Positions 1 through 7,329 of a DNA stretch of 64,000 nt are shown in pieces. The notes beneath the pieces were generated by a model. The model had not been told where the DNA came from. It searched no databases and worked only from the letters and a program-made list of their open reading frames with translations. Source of the stretch: Sediminibacterium sp. (GTDB lineage: Bacteria > Bacteroidota > Bacteroidia > Chitinophagales > Chitinophagaceae); assembly GCA_017537025.1 (NCBI GenBank), contig JAFWCB010000009.1, positions 59,443 through 123,442 on the forward strand. The letters are read 5' to 3'. The position numbers and the translations under genes were made by a program. How positions within the stretch are numbered: the first letter of the stretch is position 1; every line of letters starts with the position of its first letter.

Positions 1-159
1 CCAAATGCAAAGATGATAAAGAACAATAGAGCAAGGTTTGAAATTGTTCATAATAAGTATAGATTAATCGCAGAGATATATTATGGACAGAACCGGGTTG
101 ATATAAGATTTATCGGCACCCATTCTGAATATGAAAAAATCGATCCATCAACAATTTAA
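1..159 (+). CDS. higB: HigB-type mRNA interferase toxin, C-terminal part
   Basis: The window opens inside this gene; frame 1 is open from base 1 to the TAA at 157-159. The visible 52 residues end with [13 protein letters not shown], the C-terminal signature of the HigB family of ribosome-dependent mRNA interferases. The preceding [10 protein letters not shown] strand also fits the RelE/HigB fold. It lies 11 bases upstream of a HigA-like antitoxin in the same direction, the toxin-first order normal for higBA. The start is outside the window, so intactness cannot be judged. Identification rests on the C-terminal motif plus the partner gene. Confidence 0.8.
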   Translation, partial: PNAKMIKNNRARFEIVHNKYRLIAEIYYGQNRVDIRFIGTHSEYEKIDPSTI

Positions 160-170
160 ATTGTACAACT

Positions 171-539
171 ATGAGAATATGGTATTTAATTGAAAATGAA
201 ACGGATTATAACGAAGCAATTAAGCGTTATGAGGAGATACGATATGCAAAAAAAGGAGATCCAGATTATCGTGAATTAATGCTATTAGTCAAAATAATAA
301 GTGAATATGAAAACAGCATTTCAACGCTCCCCAAACTTGATCCTATTGAGTTTATAAAAATTCGCATGGAAGATTTTGGTTATAAAGCAGCAGATTTGGC
401 TAAAGTATATGGCGATAAAGCAACGGTAAGTAAAGTGCTGAACTATAAACAGGCCCTATCGTTAAATATGATCAGAAAGTTTAGTAAGTTACTACAAATT
501 CCACCCGAGGCATTAATTAAAGAATACGAATTACAATAA
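171..539 (+). CDS. higA: HigA-type antitoxin, HTH XRE family
   Basis: 122-residue protein whose C-terminal half (about residues 65-120) is an XRE-like helix-turn-helix: IRMEDFGYKAADLAKVYGD is followed by KATVSKVLNYKQALSLNMI. The acidic N-terminal half is the usual toxin-binding and linker part of the long HigA variant. It starts with ATG 11 bases after the upstream HigB toxin, so the two are co-transcribed. Antitoxins of this family neutralise HigB and repress their own promoter through the HTH; that regulation is family knowledge, since the promoter lies outside the window. The next gene begins 2 bases after its stop. Confidence 0.85.
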   Translation: MRIWYLIENETDYNEAIKRYEEIRYAKKGDPDYRELMLLVKIISEYENSISTLPKLDPIEFIKIRMEDFGYKAADLAKVYGDKATVSKVLNYKQALSLNMIRKFSKLLQIPPEALIKEYELQ

Positions 540-541
540 CT

Positions 542-1744
542 TTGAACTACCGAAAAATTACTGCCACACAAATTTTTGACGGTCATAGATTCCTTGCATC
601 AGGAACTGTAATCATATTTGATAGTACCGGCACAATCGTAGATATCATATCTAAAGAAGAGGCGGGAGAAGATGTAGAAAATGTTGAAGGTATTCTTTGT
701 CCGGGTTTTATAAATGCACACTGCCATCTTGAGCTCAGCCACATGAAAGGTTTGATACCTGAGCATACTGGACTCCAAGATTTTATTGTAGATGTTGTTG
801 GTAAACGCCATTTCCCGGAAGAAGAAATACGACATGCGATTACCAATGCAGAAAAAGAAATGATTGCCGACGGCATTATTGCAGTAGGAGATATTTGTAA
901 TAACACGCACACTATTTTTCAGAAACAACAAAATAATATAGCCTATTATAATTTTATAGAAGTAAGTGGTTGGAACCCATCTATTGCGCAAGCCCGTTAT
1001 GAGCATTCAAAAAAAATATTCGAAGCATATCAATTCAAACCTCATAATTCAAAATTCATAATTCAAAATTCCTCTCTATCCCCCCACGCTCCCTATTCTG
1101 TTTCGAATGATTTATGGGATTTATTAACGCCACATTTCCCCGGAAAAACAATAACTATTCATAATCAAGAATCGGCTGCAGAAAATGAACTATTTAAAAC
1201 CGGTACGGGGAAATTTAGAGATATGTATGCGAAGATGGGATTAGATGATAGCCATTTTACACCAACAGGAAAAACAAGTTTACAATCTTATTATCACAAA
1301 CTAAGCAAGGCGTCACAAAAGATACTGGTTCATAATACGTTTATTTCAGAGGAAGATATTTTAAATCTTCAATCTGGTTCGCCTAGGCGAATCAATCTGA
1401 AATCTGATATAGCTAAAAGTAACTTATCTACTGTCTATGGTCAATCGTCTATGGTCTTTTTCTGCCTCTGCCCAAATGCCAACTTATACATCGAAAATAG
1501 GTTGCCTCCCATTGATTTATTACGCAAGAACAATTGTACTATTATTTTAGGCACAGATAGTTTAGCCGGTAATCATAAACTCAGCATTAAATCAGAAATC
1601 AAAACGATTCAAAAACATTTCCCTCATATTCCATTGGAAGAAATTTTAGGATGGGCTACAATCAACGGGGCACGTGCCTTACAAATGGATACAACTCTTG
1701 GTAGTTTTGAAAAAGGGAAGCAGCCGGGATGGGCAGTTTTATAG
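542..1744 (+). CDS. Amidohydrolase-superfamily metal-dependent deaminase/hydrolase
   Basis: 400 residues. The metal-binding pattern of the amidohydrolase superfamily is visible: NAHCHLELSH (HxH) near residue 60, SPHAPYSVS and IHNQESAAENE in the middle, HNTF later, and the terminal metal Asp in LGTDSLAGN. The fold is that of cytosine deaminase, SAH deaminase and aminodeoxyfutalosine deaminase; the substrate cannot be chosen from sequence. The start is TTG two bases after the higA stop; no ATG lies before the HxH motif. Two regions look foreign: about residues 168-178, made of the heptamers ATAATTC and AAAATTC, and residues 275-306, carrying the palindrome TTCGCCTAGGCGAA and GTCTATG repeats. 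Both keep the frame. Confidence 0.8.
   Translation: MNYRKITATQIFDGHRFLASGTVIIFDSTGTIVDIISKEEAGEDVENVEGILCPGFINAHCHLELSHMKGLIPEHTGLQDFIVDVVGKRHFPEEEIRHAITNAEKEMIADGIIAVGDICNNTHTIFQKQQNNIAYYNFIEVSGWNPSIAQARYEHSKKIFEAYQFKPHNSKFIIQNSSLSPHAPYSVSNDLWDLLTPHFPGKTITIHNQESAAENELFKTGTGKFRDMYAKMGLDDSHFTPTGKTSLQSYYHKLSKASQKILVHNTFISEEDILNLQSGSPRRINLKSDIAKSNLSTVYGQSSMVFFCLCPNANLYIENRLPPIDLLRKNNCTIILGTDSLAGNHKLSIKSEIKTIQKHFPHIPLEEILGWATINGARALQMDTTLGSFEKGKQPGWAVL
1044..1071 (+). repeat. Four-unit heptamer array inside the amidohydrolase gene
   Basis: The 7-base units ATAATTC and AAAATTC alternate twice (28 bases). They are read in frame in the amidohydrolase as a segment ending in FIIQNSS, just before the conserved SPHAPYS motif. 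The period of seven is the same as in the other arrays of this window. Confidence 0.85.
1378..1461 (+). repeat. Palindrome plus GTCTATG repeats inside the amidohydrolase gene
   Basis: A perfect 14-base palindrome TTCGCCTAGGCGAA (1378-1391) is followed by AATCTGA-like units and, from about 1433, two copies of GTCTATGGTC separated by one AATC. The block translates in frame to about 30 residues between the HNTFISEED region and the CLCPNANLYIENRLP block of the enzyme, a place where relatives usually have only a short linker (family knowledge). Confidence 0.7.
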
Positions 1745-1760
1745 AGCAGGGACATCAGAT

Positions 1761-1795
1761 ACGAGTTGCGGGTTGCGAGTTACGAGTTACGGGTT
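1761..1795. repeat. Five-unit heptamer array between convergent genes
   Basis: Five consecutive 7-base units of the pattern RCGRGTT: ACGAGTT, GCGGGTT, GCGAGTT and then two more. They occupy most of the 105-base gap between the amidohydrolase stop and the end of the convergent methyltransferase gene. No clear hairpin terminator is visible in this gap. Confidence 0.9.
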
Positions 1796-1849
1796 CAATG
1801 CTACTCTTCTCATTGCCCTTAGCCCAAAGTGTTATTATTAGTTATATTT

Positions 1850-2485
1850 TTATGAGGATTGTTTTCGAAGAAGTATTGCCAATATTCTTGGAATAGTCGA
1901 ACGATCACCATCATCAAAAAATTCTTGTATAGTTTCTACATCGAATCCATTTTTTTGAGCGGCTTCTGTAAAATCAGAAACATGATGATTAAAACAAGTG
2001 ACAACTTGTACACCCTCGGCAGTTTCAAATCTTGCTTTTGATCCTGTATATTGTTTGAAAGGGTGTAATTCTCCAACATAAACATATCCTCCACTTTTCA
2101 TCACTATACTTAACTTTTGAAAAATAATTTCAAGATTTTCTATATGCTCAAGTACCAAACTAAATGTTGCTAAATCGAAATGATTTGTAGTAGCGAAAGC
2201 CCAATCCTCTAAAATATTTACTTGCATGAACTGAACTTTCTCAGATAGAATTTTTTCTTTTGCCTTAGCCAGCATTTCTTCGGATAAATCTATCGCCAAT
2301 ACTGAACGCGTTTTTGTAGCAAGCCATTCCGTATTTTTCCCGGTACCGCAACCAATTTCTAAACAGTTTTCAAAAGCATGATTTTTCAAAAGAGAACGCA
2401 AGGCGAGTGCCTCCAGATCTCTTGTTTTATTTTCATTTGTATCGTATTGCTGAGCCCAGCTATTGTATGCGTTTTTTATGTTCAT
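1850..2485 (-). CDS. Class I SAM-dependent methyltransferase
   Basis: 211 residues with the Rossmann methyltransferase motifs: motif I CLEIGCGTGKNTEWL (about residues 41-55), the acidic ribose-binding end of strand 2 in VLAIDLSEEML, and motif IV FDLATFSLVLEHI. This is the Methyltransf_11/25 type acting on small molecules. Nothing identifies the acceptor substrate. It is last in a minus-strand run after recO (33-base gap), the desaturase and pheS, and is probably co-transcribed with them. Confidence 0.8.
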   Translation of the reverse strand: MNIKNAYNSWAQQYDTNENKTRDLEALALRSLLKNHAFENCLEIGCGTGKNTEWLATKTRSVLAIDLSEEMLAKAKEKILSEKVQFMQVNILEDWAFATTNHFDLATFSLVLEHIENLEIIFQKLSIVMKSGGYVYVGELHPFKQYTGSKARFETAEGVQVVTCFNHHVSDFTEAAQKNGFDVETIQEFFDDGDRSTIPRILAILLRKQSS

Positions 2486-2518
2486 ACAGTAAAGTTAAAC
2501 AAACAAATAAGGTTGATA

Positions 2519-3256
2519 CTATCTTAAGACTTCCTGTAATATCTTATAACTCTTCATCTCCCCAAAACCGGGAATATGTAATACTAAAAACTGTTGATAC
2601 GCTTCTATTAATTGACGGCGTGTTTGCTGATTAAGTGTAATGGTTTCCAACTCATTATAAAAAGGCAAATTAGCAATGCGGGATGTAATAGCAGCTAGTT
2701 GTCCATCTACATAATAGGGGTGCGTAGGTTGCTCTTTTACAAAACTACCTTCCTGCCAATCAACAAATGCTGTATCTAAGCCATATTCTCCCTGAAGTTG
2801 AAAGCCTAACTCAGCTGCTAAATGCAATGTAAAATACAAGGGTAAATTCCCGGCAAATAATGAAGTGCCTTTATCCAGTTGCTTCAAACTATCTTCTATC
2901 AAATAGAACAATTCAGGATTTGCTTCAGGTTGTTTCAAACTATGTTGTAATAGTTCAATAATATACATAGCAACAGTATTCTTCACCACATCAAAAAAAA
3001 TGGACTCATAAATATGCGCCCATTTAAATTCTTTGATAAACTGTAATTGCTTGAGTTCATTATGATACACTTCTAAATCGAGTATGGCTGCGGGCTGAAA
3101 ATACCCAGCTTTACCCGCCGATTTTTTGGTGCTCTGCCGCACCCCCTTTACTATATATTGCTGTATACCAAAAAGCTCTGTGTAAATAGAAGTAATGACA
3201 CTGGTGTCGCCGTACTTTACGGTACGCAGTACAACTCCTTTTGTAGCATGAATCAT
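2519..3256 (-). CDS. recO: DNA repair protein RecO
   Basis: 245 residues. The N-terminal OB-fold is recognisable from TKGVVLRTVKYGDTSVI, followed by YTELFGIQQYIVKGVR, the standard RecO opening. The helical C-terminal region corresponds to the RecO_C domain. RecO loads RecA onto SSB-coated DNA with RecR in RecF-pathway recombinational repair. The classical zinc-finger cysteines of some RecO proteins are absent, which I believe is usual in Bacteroidota. It is 6 bases downstream of the desaturase gene, consistent with one transcript. Confidence 0.92.
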   Translation of the reverse strand: MIHATKGVVLRTVKYGDTSVITSIYTELFGIQQYIVKGVRQSTKKSAGKAGYFQPAAILDLEVYHNELKQLQFIKEFKWAHIYESIFFDVVKNTVAMYIIELLQHSLKQPEANPELFYLIEDSLKQLDKGTSLFAGNLPLYFTLHLAAELGFQLQGEYGLDTAFVDWQEGSFVKEQPTHPYYVDGQLAAITSRIANLPFYNELETITLNQQTRRQLIEAYQQFLVLHIPGFGEMKSYKILQEVLR

Positions 3257-3262
3257 ACCGAT

Positions 3263-3994
3263 TTATTGCTTCAGCTCTATTATTTGTACTTTATGCATGA
3301 TACGCATAAACAAAAAAGTAAGATCAAACTCAAACCACTTCTTGGCAAAATTAGCATCATCTTTTGCATAATGATGATTATTCTGAAATAATTCGCCCAT
3401 TAATAATATGCCCCAAGGAGATGTATTTTTAGAGTGATCCCCATTTTCAAAATTGCTATATCCGTATTTATGTCCGCACCAGTTTACAATAGCTCCCTGT
3501 ATCGGACCCATTAAAAAATGAATTGGTAATAATAAATACCACCAATAATTAGGCGCAAAAAAATAATAGAAAGTTACATAGCCCAGCATAAACAAAATAC
3601 GTGTAACAGGATGGTGCCCTAGCTTATCTAATCTATCCCAAACGGGCAAATACTCTTTTGTAAACTGGGGGTCCGGTACATTTTTACCTGTTAAAAATCC
3701 TCTGAAAATGAGTATTGTACTACGCATCATCTGATAGACATCTGTAAAAAAATGCGGTGAGTGAGGGTCTTTTTCGGTATCACTATACGCATGATGCATC
3801 CGATGCATAACCCCATAAGCCCTTGGAACTAAAAAAGAAGAACCTTGTACCAGCCAGGTTGATACATAAAAAATACGTTCCCAATTTTTACTGGTTGTAT
3901 ACATCTGATGAGAACAATATCGATGCAAAAAAAACGAGTGAAAGAACAGCGACAAAAACCAGTGTGAAAAAAAGAATAAGAGTATAGCAAGCAT
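3263..3994 (-). CDS. Membrane fatty acid (acyl-CoA/acyl-lipid) desaturase
   Basis: 243 residues with the three histidine boxes of the di-iron membrane desaturases: HRYCSH near residue 24, HRMHH near residue 64 and NNHHY near residue 206. Hydrophobic segments flank the boxes, as in delta-9 desaturases. The likely role is introducing a cis double bond into membrane acyl chains, but regiospecificity cannot be read from sequence. It starts 19 bases after the pheS stop and ends 6 bases before recO. It is short for the family, but all three boxes are present. Confidence 0.88.
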   Translation of the reverse strand: MLAILLFFFSHWFLSLFFHSFFLHRYCSHQMYTTSKNWERIFYVSTWLVQGSSFLVPRAYGVMHRMHHAYSDTEKDPHSPHFFTDVYQMMRSTILIFRGFLTGKNVPDPQFTKEYLPVWDRLDKLGHHPVTRILFMLGYVTFYYFFAPNYWWYLLLPIHFLMGPIQGAIVNWCGHKYGYSNFENGDHSKNTSPWGILLMGELFQNNHHYAKDDANFAKKWFEFDLTFLFMRIMHKVQIIELKQ

Positions 3995-4013
3995 AGAGCA
4001 ATATAATGTTTAT

Positions 4014-5129
4014 TTATACCACACCTGTGAATTGTTTAAGAAAACGTATATCATTTTGAGAATACAATCGTAAATCATTCACCTGATATTTTAATTGCGT
4101 AATGCGCTCTACACCCATACCGAATGCAAAGCCGGTATATTTATTGGAGTCGATACTAAAATTCTCCAACACATTGGGGTGCACCATACCACTACCTAAA
4201 ATTTCCACCCAACCACTGTGTTTACAAATATTACATCCGTCGCCACCACATATTAAACAACTGATATCCATTTCCGCACTTGGCTCTGTAAAGGGAAAAT
4301 AACTGGGACGAAAACGCACTTTTACATTTTTGCCAAACATCTCCTGAACAAAAAAGTATAGTGTTTGCTTCAAATCCGCAAAACTTACTTGTTCATCTAC
4401 ATATAAGCCTTCTACCTGATGAAAAAAACAGTGCGCCCGTGCACTTACCGTTTCGTTTCTATAAACCCTACCCGGACAAATAACCCGAATAGGCGGTTTT
4501 TGTGTTTCCATAACCCTTGCCTGCACGCTGCTGGTATGTGTTCGTAATAACCAAGTGGCACCATTGGCCTCTGTGGGCTTATTAATGTAGAAAGTATCCT
4601 GCATATCGCGAGCAGGATGATCTTCGGGTAAATTCATAGCACCGAAATTGTGCCAATCATCCTCTATTTCAGGGCCTTCGGCTACTGCAAATCCCAATCT
4701 TTTAAAAATGGAAACAATTTCATTACGCACTAAACTCAATGGGTGACGAGTACCTACAGGTATGGGTTCTCCGGGGAGGCTATAGTCGAGATTCGGCTTG
4801 CCCGACTCCTTGGAGGCGGGGTTTCGACCCTTCAACGAGCTCAGGGTGACATCGGGTTGCTCATTTCGAGATTCGAGATGCGTGTTACTTAATGAGGCTT
4901 GCAATTCCTCAAAACGCGCTTCAGCAAAGAGTTTGAAGTCGTTAAGTATTTGTCCGAATGACTTTTTTTGATCCGCAGGTACCTGCTTCATTTCACCCAT
5001 CACCGCTTTTACTAAGCCCTTAGTACCTAAATATTTTATACGAAACTGCTCTAGGGCTGTGGCATCGCTAATAGTAGCCGCCTGCATCTCGGCCTTATAG
5101 CCCTCAATTTGCTGCAATAATGCTTCCAT
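4014..5129 (-). CDS. pheS: Phenylalanine--tRNA ligase alpha subunit
   Basis: 371 residues. The N-terminal coiled-coil arm (about 1-80) is followed by the class II core: the LGTRHPLS-like entry VGTRHPLSLVRNE, motif 2 GRVYRNETVSARAHCFFHQ, and motif 3 GFAFGMGVERITQLKY near the C terminus. A cysteine cluster, CLICGGDGCNICKHSGW, with four Cys in CxxC pairs, sits before WVEILGSGMV and may bind zinc. Between the arm and the core, about residues 78-117 are a repeat-derived insertion containing DVTLSSLKGRNPASKE, where relatives have a short linker. The gene leads a minus-strand run with the desaturase, recO and a methyltransferase. The beta subunit is not in the window. Confidence 0.95.
   Translation of the reverse strand: MEALLQQIEGYKAEMQAATISDATALEQFRIKYLGTKGLVKAVMGEMKQVPADQKKSFGQILNDFKLFAEARFEELQASLSNTHLESRNEQPDVTLSSLKGRNPASKESGKPNLDYSLPGEPIPVGTRHPLSLVRNEIVSIFKRLGFAVAEGPEIEDDWHNFGAMNLPEDHPARDMQDTFYINKPTEANGATWLLRTHTSSVQARVMETQKPPIRVICPGRVYRNETVSARAHCFFHQVEGLYVDEQVSFADLKQTLYFFVQEMFGKNVKVRFRPSYFPFTEPSAEMDISCLICGGDGCNICKHSGWVEILGSGMVHPNVLENFSIDSNKYTGFAFGMGVERITQLKYQVNDLRLYSQNDIRFLKQFTGVV
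4801..4898 (-). repeat. Composite CAGGGTGACA element and heptamers inserted in pheS
   Basis: On the plus strand, a near-palindrome starting CCCGACTCC and ending GGAGGCGGGG (4801-4821) is followed by a segment ending GAGCTCAGGGTGACA (to 4851). Next comes TTTCGAGATTCGAGAT, two 7-base units of TCGAGAT type. All of it is translated within pheS without breaking the frame. The pairing of CAGGGTGACA with a CCCCGCC/GGCGGGG hairpin recurs at 58968-59010. Confidence 0.75.
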
Positions 5130-5188
5130 GCGGCGAAGATAATTAGTTTATCGATTAGCGCCCAACCTGCTAAATGGTTGATATACTG

Positions 5189-5196
5189 TACATTTG
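5189..5196 (+). promoter_or_regulatory. Possible Bacteroidota -7 promoter element TACATTTG
   Basis: TACATTTG matches the Bacteroidota -7 consensus TAnnTTTG. It lies 21 bases before the ATG of the DUF4290 gene, giving a short leader. A convincing -33 TTTG at normal spacing is not visible, so the call is tentative. Confidence 0.35.
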
Positions 5197-5217
5197 TAGG
5201 AATACACTATTTGAATA

Positions 5218-5970
5218 ATGGACTATAATACCTCAAGAAACCAGTTGGGAATGAAGGAATACGGTCGCCACGTGCAACGTATGGTGGAGTATTTATTAAC
5301 GATTGAAGACCGCGAAAAGCGACAAAAACAAGCACAATCTGTAATTGAGCTGATGGGCTTTTTAAATCCACACTTAAAAAATGTGGAAGACTTTCGCCAT
5401 AAGCTATGGGATCATCTTTTTTTTATAAGCGATTTTAAATTGGATGTTGATAGCCCCTATCCTATTCCACAAAAAGAAACCTATAAAATGAAGCCCGATC
5501 CGCTTCCCTATCCTAAGCATCATCCTAAATATGCGCATTTAGGTAAGAATATAGAATTGGTTATAGACAAAGCTTTGAAAGAAGAAGACCCGGAGAAAAA
5601 AGCAGGCTTTGCCAATGCTATTGCTTATTACATGAAATTAAGTTACAGCAATTGGCATAAGGAACTGGTACAAGACGATGCCATACGCTCCGAGTTGGAT
5701 GCCATTACGGGGGGACAATTAGAATTTTCCAACACGCCGTTTATTAAGCATCGTAATCAAATTGAGCGCGACGATTACCCGAGCAGGGGTGGTAGATGGC
5801 AACAAAATTTCGGTGGCAGAAATAATAGAAACAACAGAAACAATAATGGCCGCTCCGATAACCGAAACGGCAATAACAATCGTAACAATAATGGTGGCCG
5901 CCCCGATAATCGAAATGGCAACAGTAATAATCGCAATAATAATAATGGCGGTTATAAGAAACGTTATTAA
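5218..5970 (+). CDS. DUF4290 domain protein with Asn/Arg/Gly-rich tail
   Basis: 250 residues. Positions 1 to about 185 match the DUF4290 family of Bacteroidota, starting MDYNTSRNQLGMKEYGR, with a helical character and a conserved HKLWDHLFFISDF segment. From about residue 188 the protein becomes a low-complexity tail of N, R and G ending GGYKKRY. Such tails resemble RNA-binding or disordered RGG-like regions, but no function is established. It precedes murA by 39 bases in the same direction, a neighbourhood common in this phylum. The tail is encoded by AAT/AAC/CGT-rich triplets and probably varies in length by slippage (inference). Confidence 0.85.
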   Translation: MDYNTSRNQLGMKEYGRHVQRMVEYLLTIEDREKRQKQAQSVIELMGFLNPHLKNVEDFRHKLWDHLFFISDFKLDVDSPYPIPQKETYKMKPDPLPYPKHHPKYAHLGKNIELVIDKALKEEDPEKKAGFANAIAYYMKLSYSNWHKELVQDDAIRSELDAITGGQLEFSNTPFIKHRNQIERDDYPSRGGRWQQNFGGRNNRNNRNNNGRSDNRNGNNNRNNNGGRPDNRNGNSNNRNNNNGGYKKRY

Positions 5971-5973
5971 CCT

Positions 5974-6001
5974 TATTCCCTATTCCCTCCACCCTATCCC
6001 C
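5974..6001. repeat. Four-unit heptamer array between DUF4290 gene and murA
   Basis: Units TATTCCC, TATTCCC, TCCACCC and TATCCCC fill 28 of the 39 intergenic bases. The array ends 8 bases before the murA ATG, leaving no Shine-Dalgarno-like sequence. It belongs to the same period-seven class as the other arrays. Confidence 0.85.
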
Positions 6002-6009
6002 TAAAAAAC

Positions 6010-7314
6010 ATGTCTTCCTTCGAAGTTATAGGTGGTAAAAAATTAGCAGGTACCATTACACCACAAGGTGCTAAGAATGAGGCGTTGCAGATTTTATCGG
6101 CAGTTGTATTAACAGACGAACCGGTGACCATTTCAAATATCCCCGATATACTCGATGTAAATTTATTGATTGAGTTGTTAGCGGATATTGGTGTGAAAGT
6201 AGAAAAACTAGCATCAGACACTTATCGTTTTCAAGCCGATGGTATTGACCCTGATTATTTATCTACCGAAGCATTCCGTAAAAAAAGTGGGAGGCTTCGC
6301 GGTAGTGTGATGCTGGCAGGGCCCATGCTGGCAAGGTTTTCCAGAGCTTATATCCCTAAACCCGGCGGGGATAAAATTGGTCGACGACGATTAGATACGC
6401 ATATTATTGGTTTTCAAAAATTAGGGGCTATTTACGACTATGATGATGCTATCAGTTGCTTTACCTTAAAAGCAGCATCCTTAAAAGGTACTTATATGTT
6501 ACTCGATGAACCTTCGGTAACAGGTACAGCCAATATTGTAATGGCAGCAGTTTTTGCTGAAGGAGCCACTACTATTTACAATGCTGCTTGTGAGCCATAT
6601 TTACAACAGCTCTGTAACATGCTTAATCGAATGGGCGCCAAAATAAAAGGTATCGGTAGTAATTTATTAACGATAGAAGGGGTCACAAAATTAGGTGGAA
6701 CGGAACATCGCTTACTGCCCGACATGATTGAGATTGGAAGTTTTATTGGTTTAGCAGCTATGACGCAGAGTGCTATTACCATTAAAAATGCGGGAGTTGC
6801 GCATTTAGGAATCATTCCTGAAAAATTTCTACAGCTAGGTATTCAGTTTAGTATTCAAGACGATGATATTCATATTCCTGCTCAGGAAACATATACGGTA
6901 CAAACCTATTTAGATGGAGGTATTCTTACCATCTATGATCATCCTTGGCCCGGCTTTACGCCCGATCTATTATCGATTGTATTGGTTGTGGCCACACAAG
7001 CCATCGGAAGTGTTTTAATTCATCAGAAAATGTTTGAGAGCCGATTATTTTTCACCGACAAGTTGATTGATATGGGAGCTCAAATTATACTCTGCGATCC
7101 GCATCGGGCAACAGTTATAGGTTTAGGTAGAAAAAATAATTTAAGAGGTATTACGATGAGCTCGCCCGATATACGCGCCGGACAAGCATTGCTTATTGCT
7201 GCGTTAAGTGCTGAAGGAAAAAGTACGATTCAAAATATAGAACAGATAGATAGAGGATATCAATTTATTGATAAACGCTTGCAGGCGTTAGGGGCAGAAA
7301 TTCAAAGGAAATAA
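6010..7314 (+). CDS. murA: UDP-N-acetylglucosamine 1-carboxyvinyltransferase
   Basis: 434 residues, full length for MurA, the first committed enzyme of peptidoglycan synthesis (enolpyruvyl transfer from PEP to UDP-GlcNAc). The substrate-binding K22-N23 pair is present in PQGAKNEALQ, and two inside-out alpha/beta domains are evident. At the catalytic loop the E. coli PGGC115 motif reads PGGDKIGRRRLDTH here, so the usual Cys is Asp121. Cys-to-Asp enzymes (Mycobacterium, Chlamydia) are active but not alkylated by fosfomycin; that is family knowledge. The ATG at 6010 lies just after a heptamer array. The next gene is convergent. Confidence 0.96.
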   Translation: MSSFEVIGGKKLAGTITPQGAKNEALQILSAVVLTDEPVTISNIPDILDVNLLIELLADIGVKVEKLASDTYRFQADGIDPDYLSTEAFRKKSGRLRGSVMLAGPMLARFSRAYIPKPGGDKIGRRRLDTHIIGFQKLGAIYDYDDAISCFTLKAASLKGTYMLLDEPSVTGTANIVMAAVFAEGATTIYNAACEPYLQQLCNMLNRMGAKIKGIGSNLLTIEGVTKLGGTEHRLLPDMIEIGSFIGLAAMTQSAITIKNAGVAHLGIIPEKFLQLGIQFSIQDDDIHIPAQETYTVQTYLDGGILTIYDHPWPGFTPDLLSIVLVVATQAIGSVLIHQKMFESRLFFTDKLIDMGAQIILCDPHRATVIGLGRKNNLRGITMSSPDIRAGQALLIAALSAEGKSTIQNIEQIDRGYQFIDKRLQALGAEIQRK

Positions 7315-7329
7315 ATTCAAAAAAGATAT

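Noticed and set aside
599-1006. Open antisense frame over the amidohydrolase
   Set aside because: No family resemblance, and the plus-strand frame carries clear catalytic motifs; it is a shadow frame.
5810-5967. Asn/Arg/Gly-coding low-complexity stretch as a DNA repeat element
   Set aside because: It is a triplet-biased coding tail of the DUF4290 protein rather than a period-seven or hairpin element.
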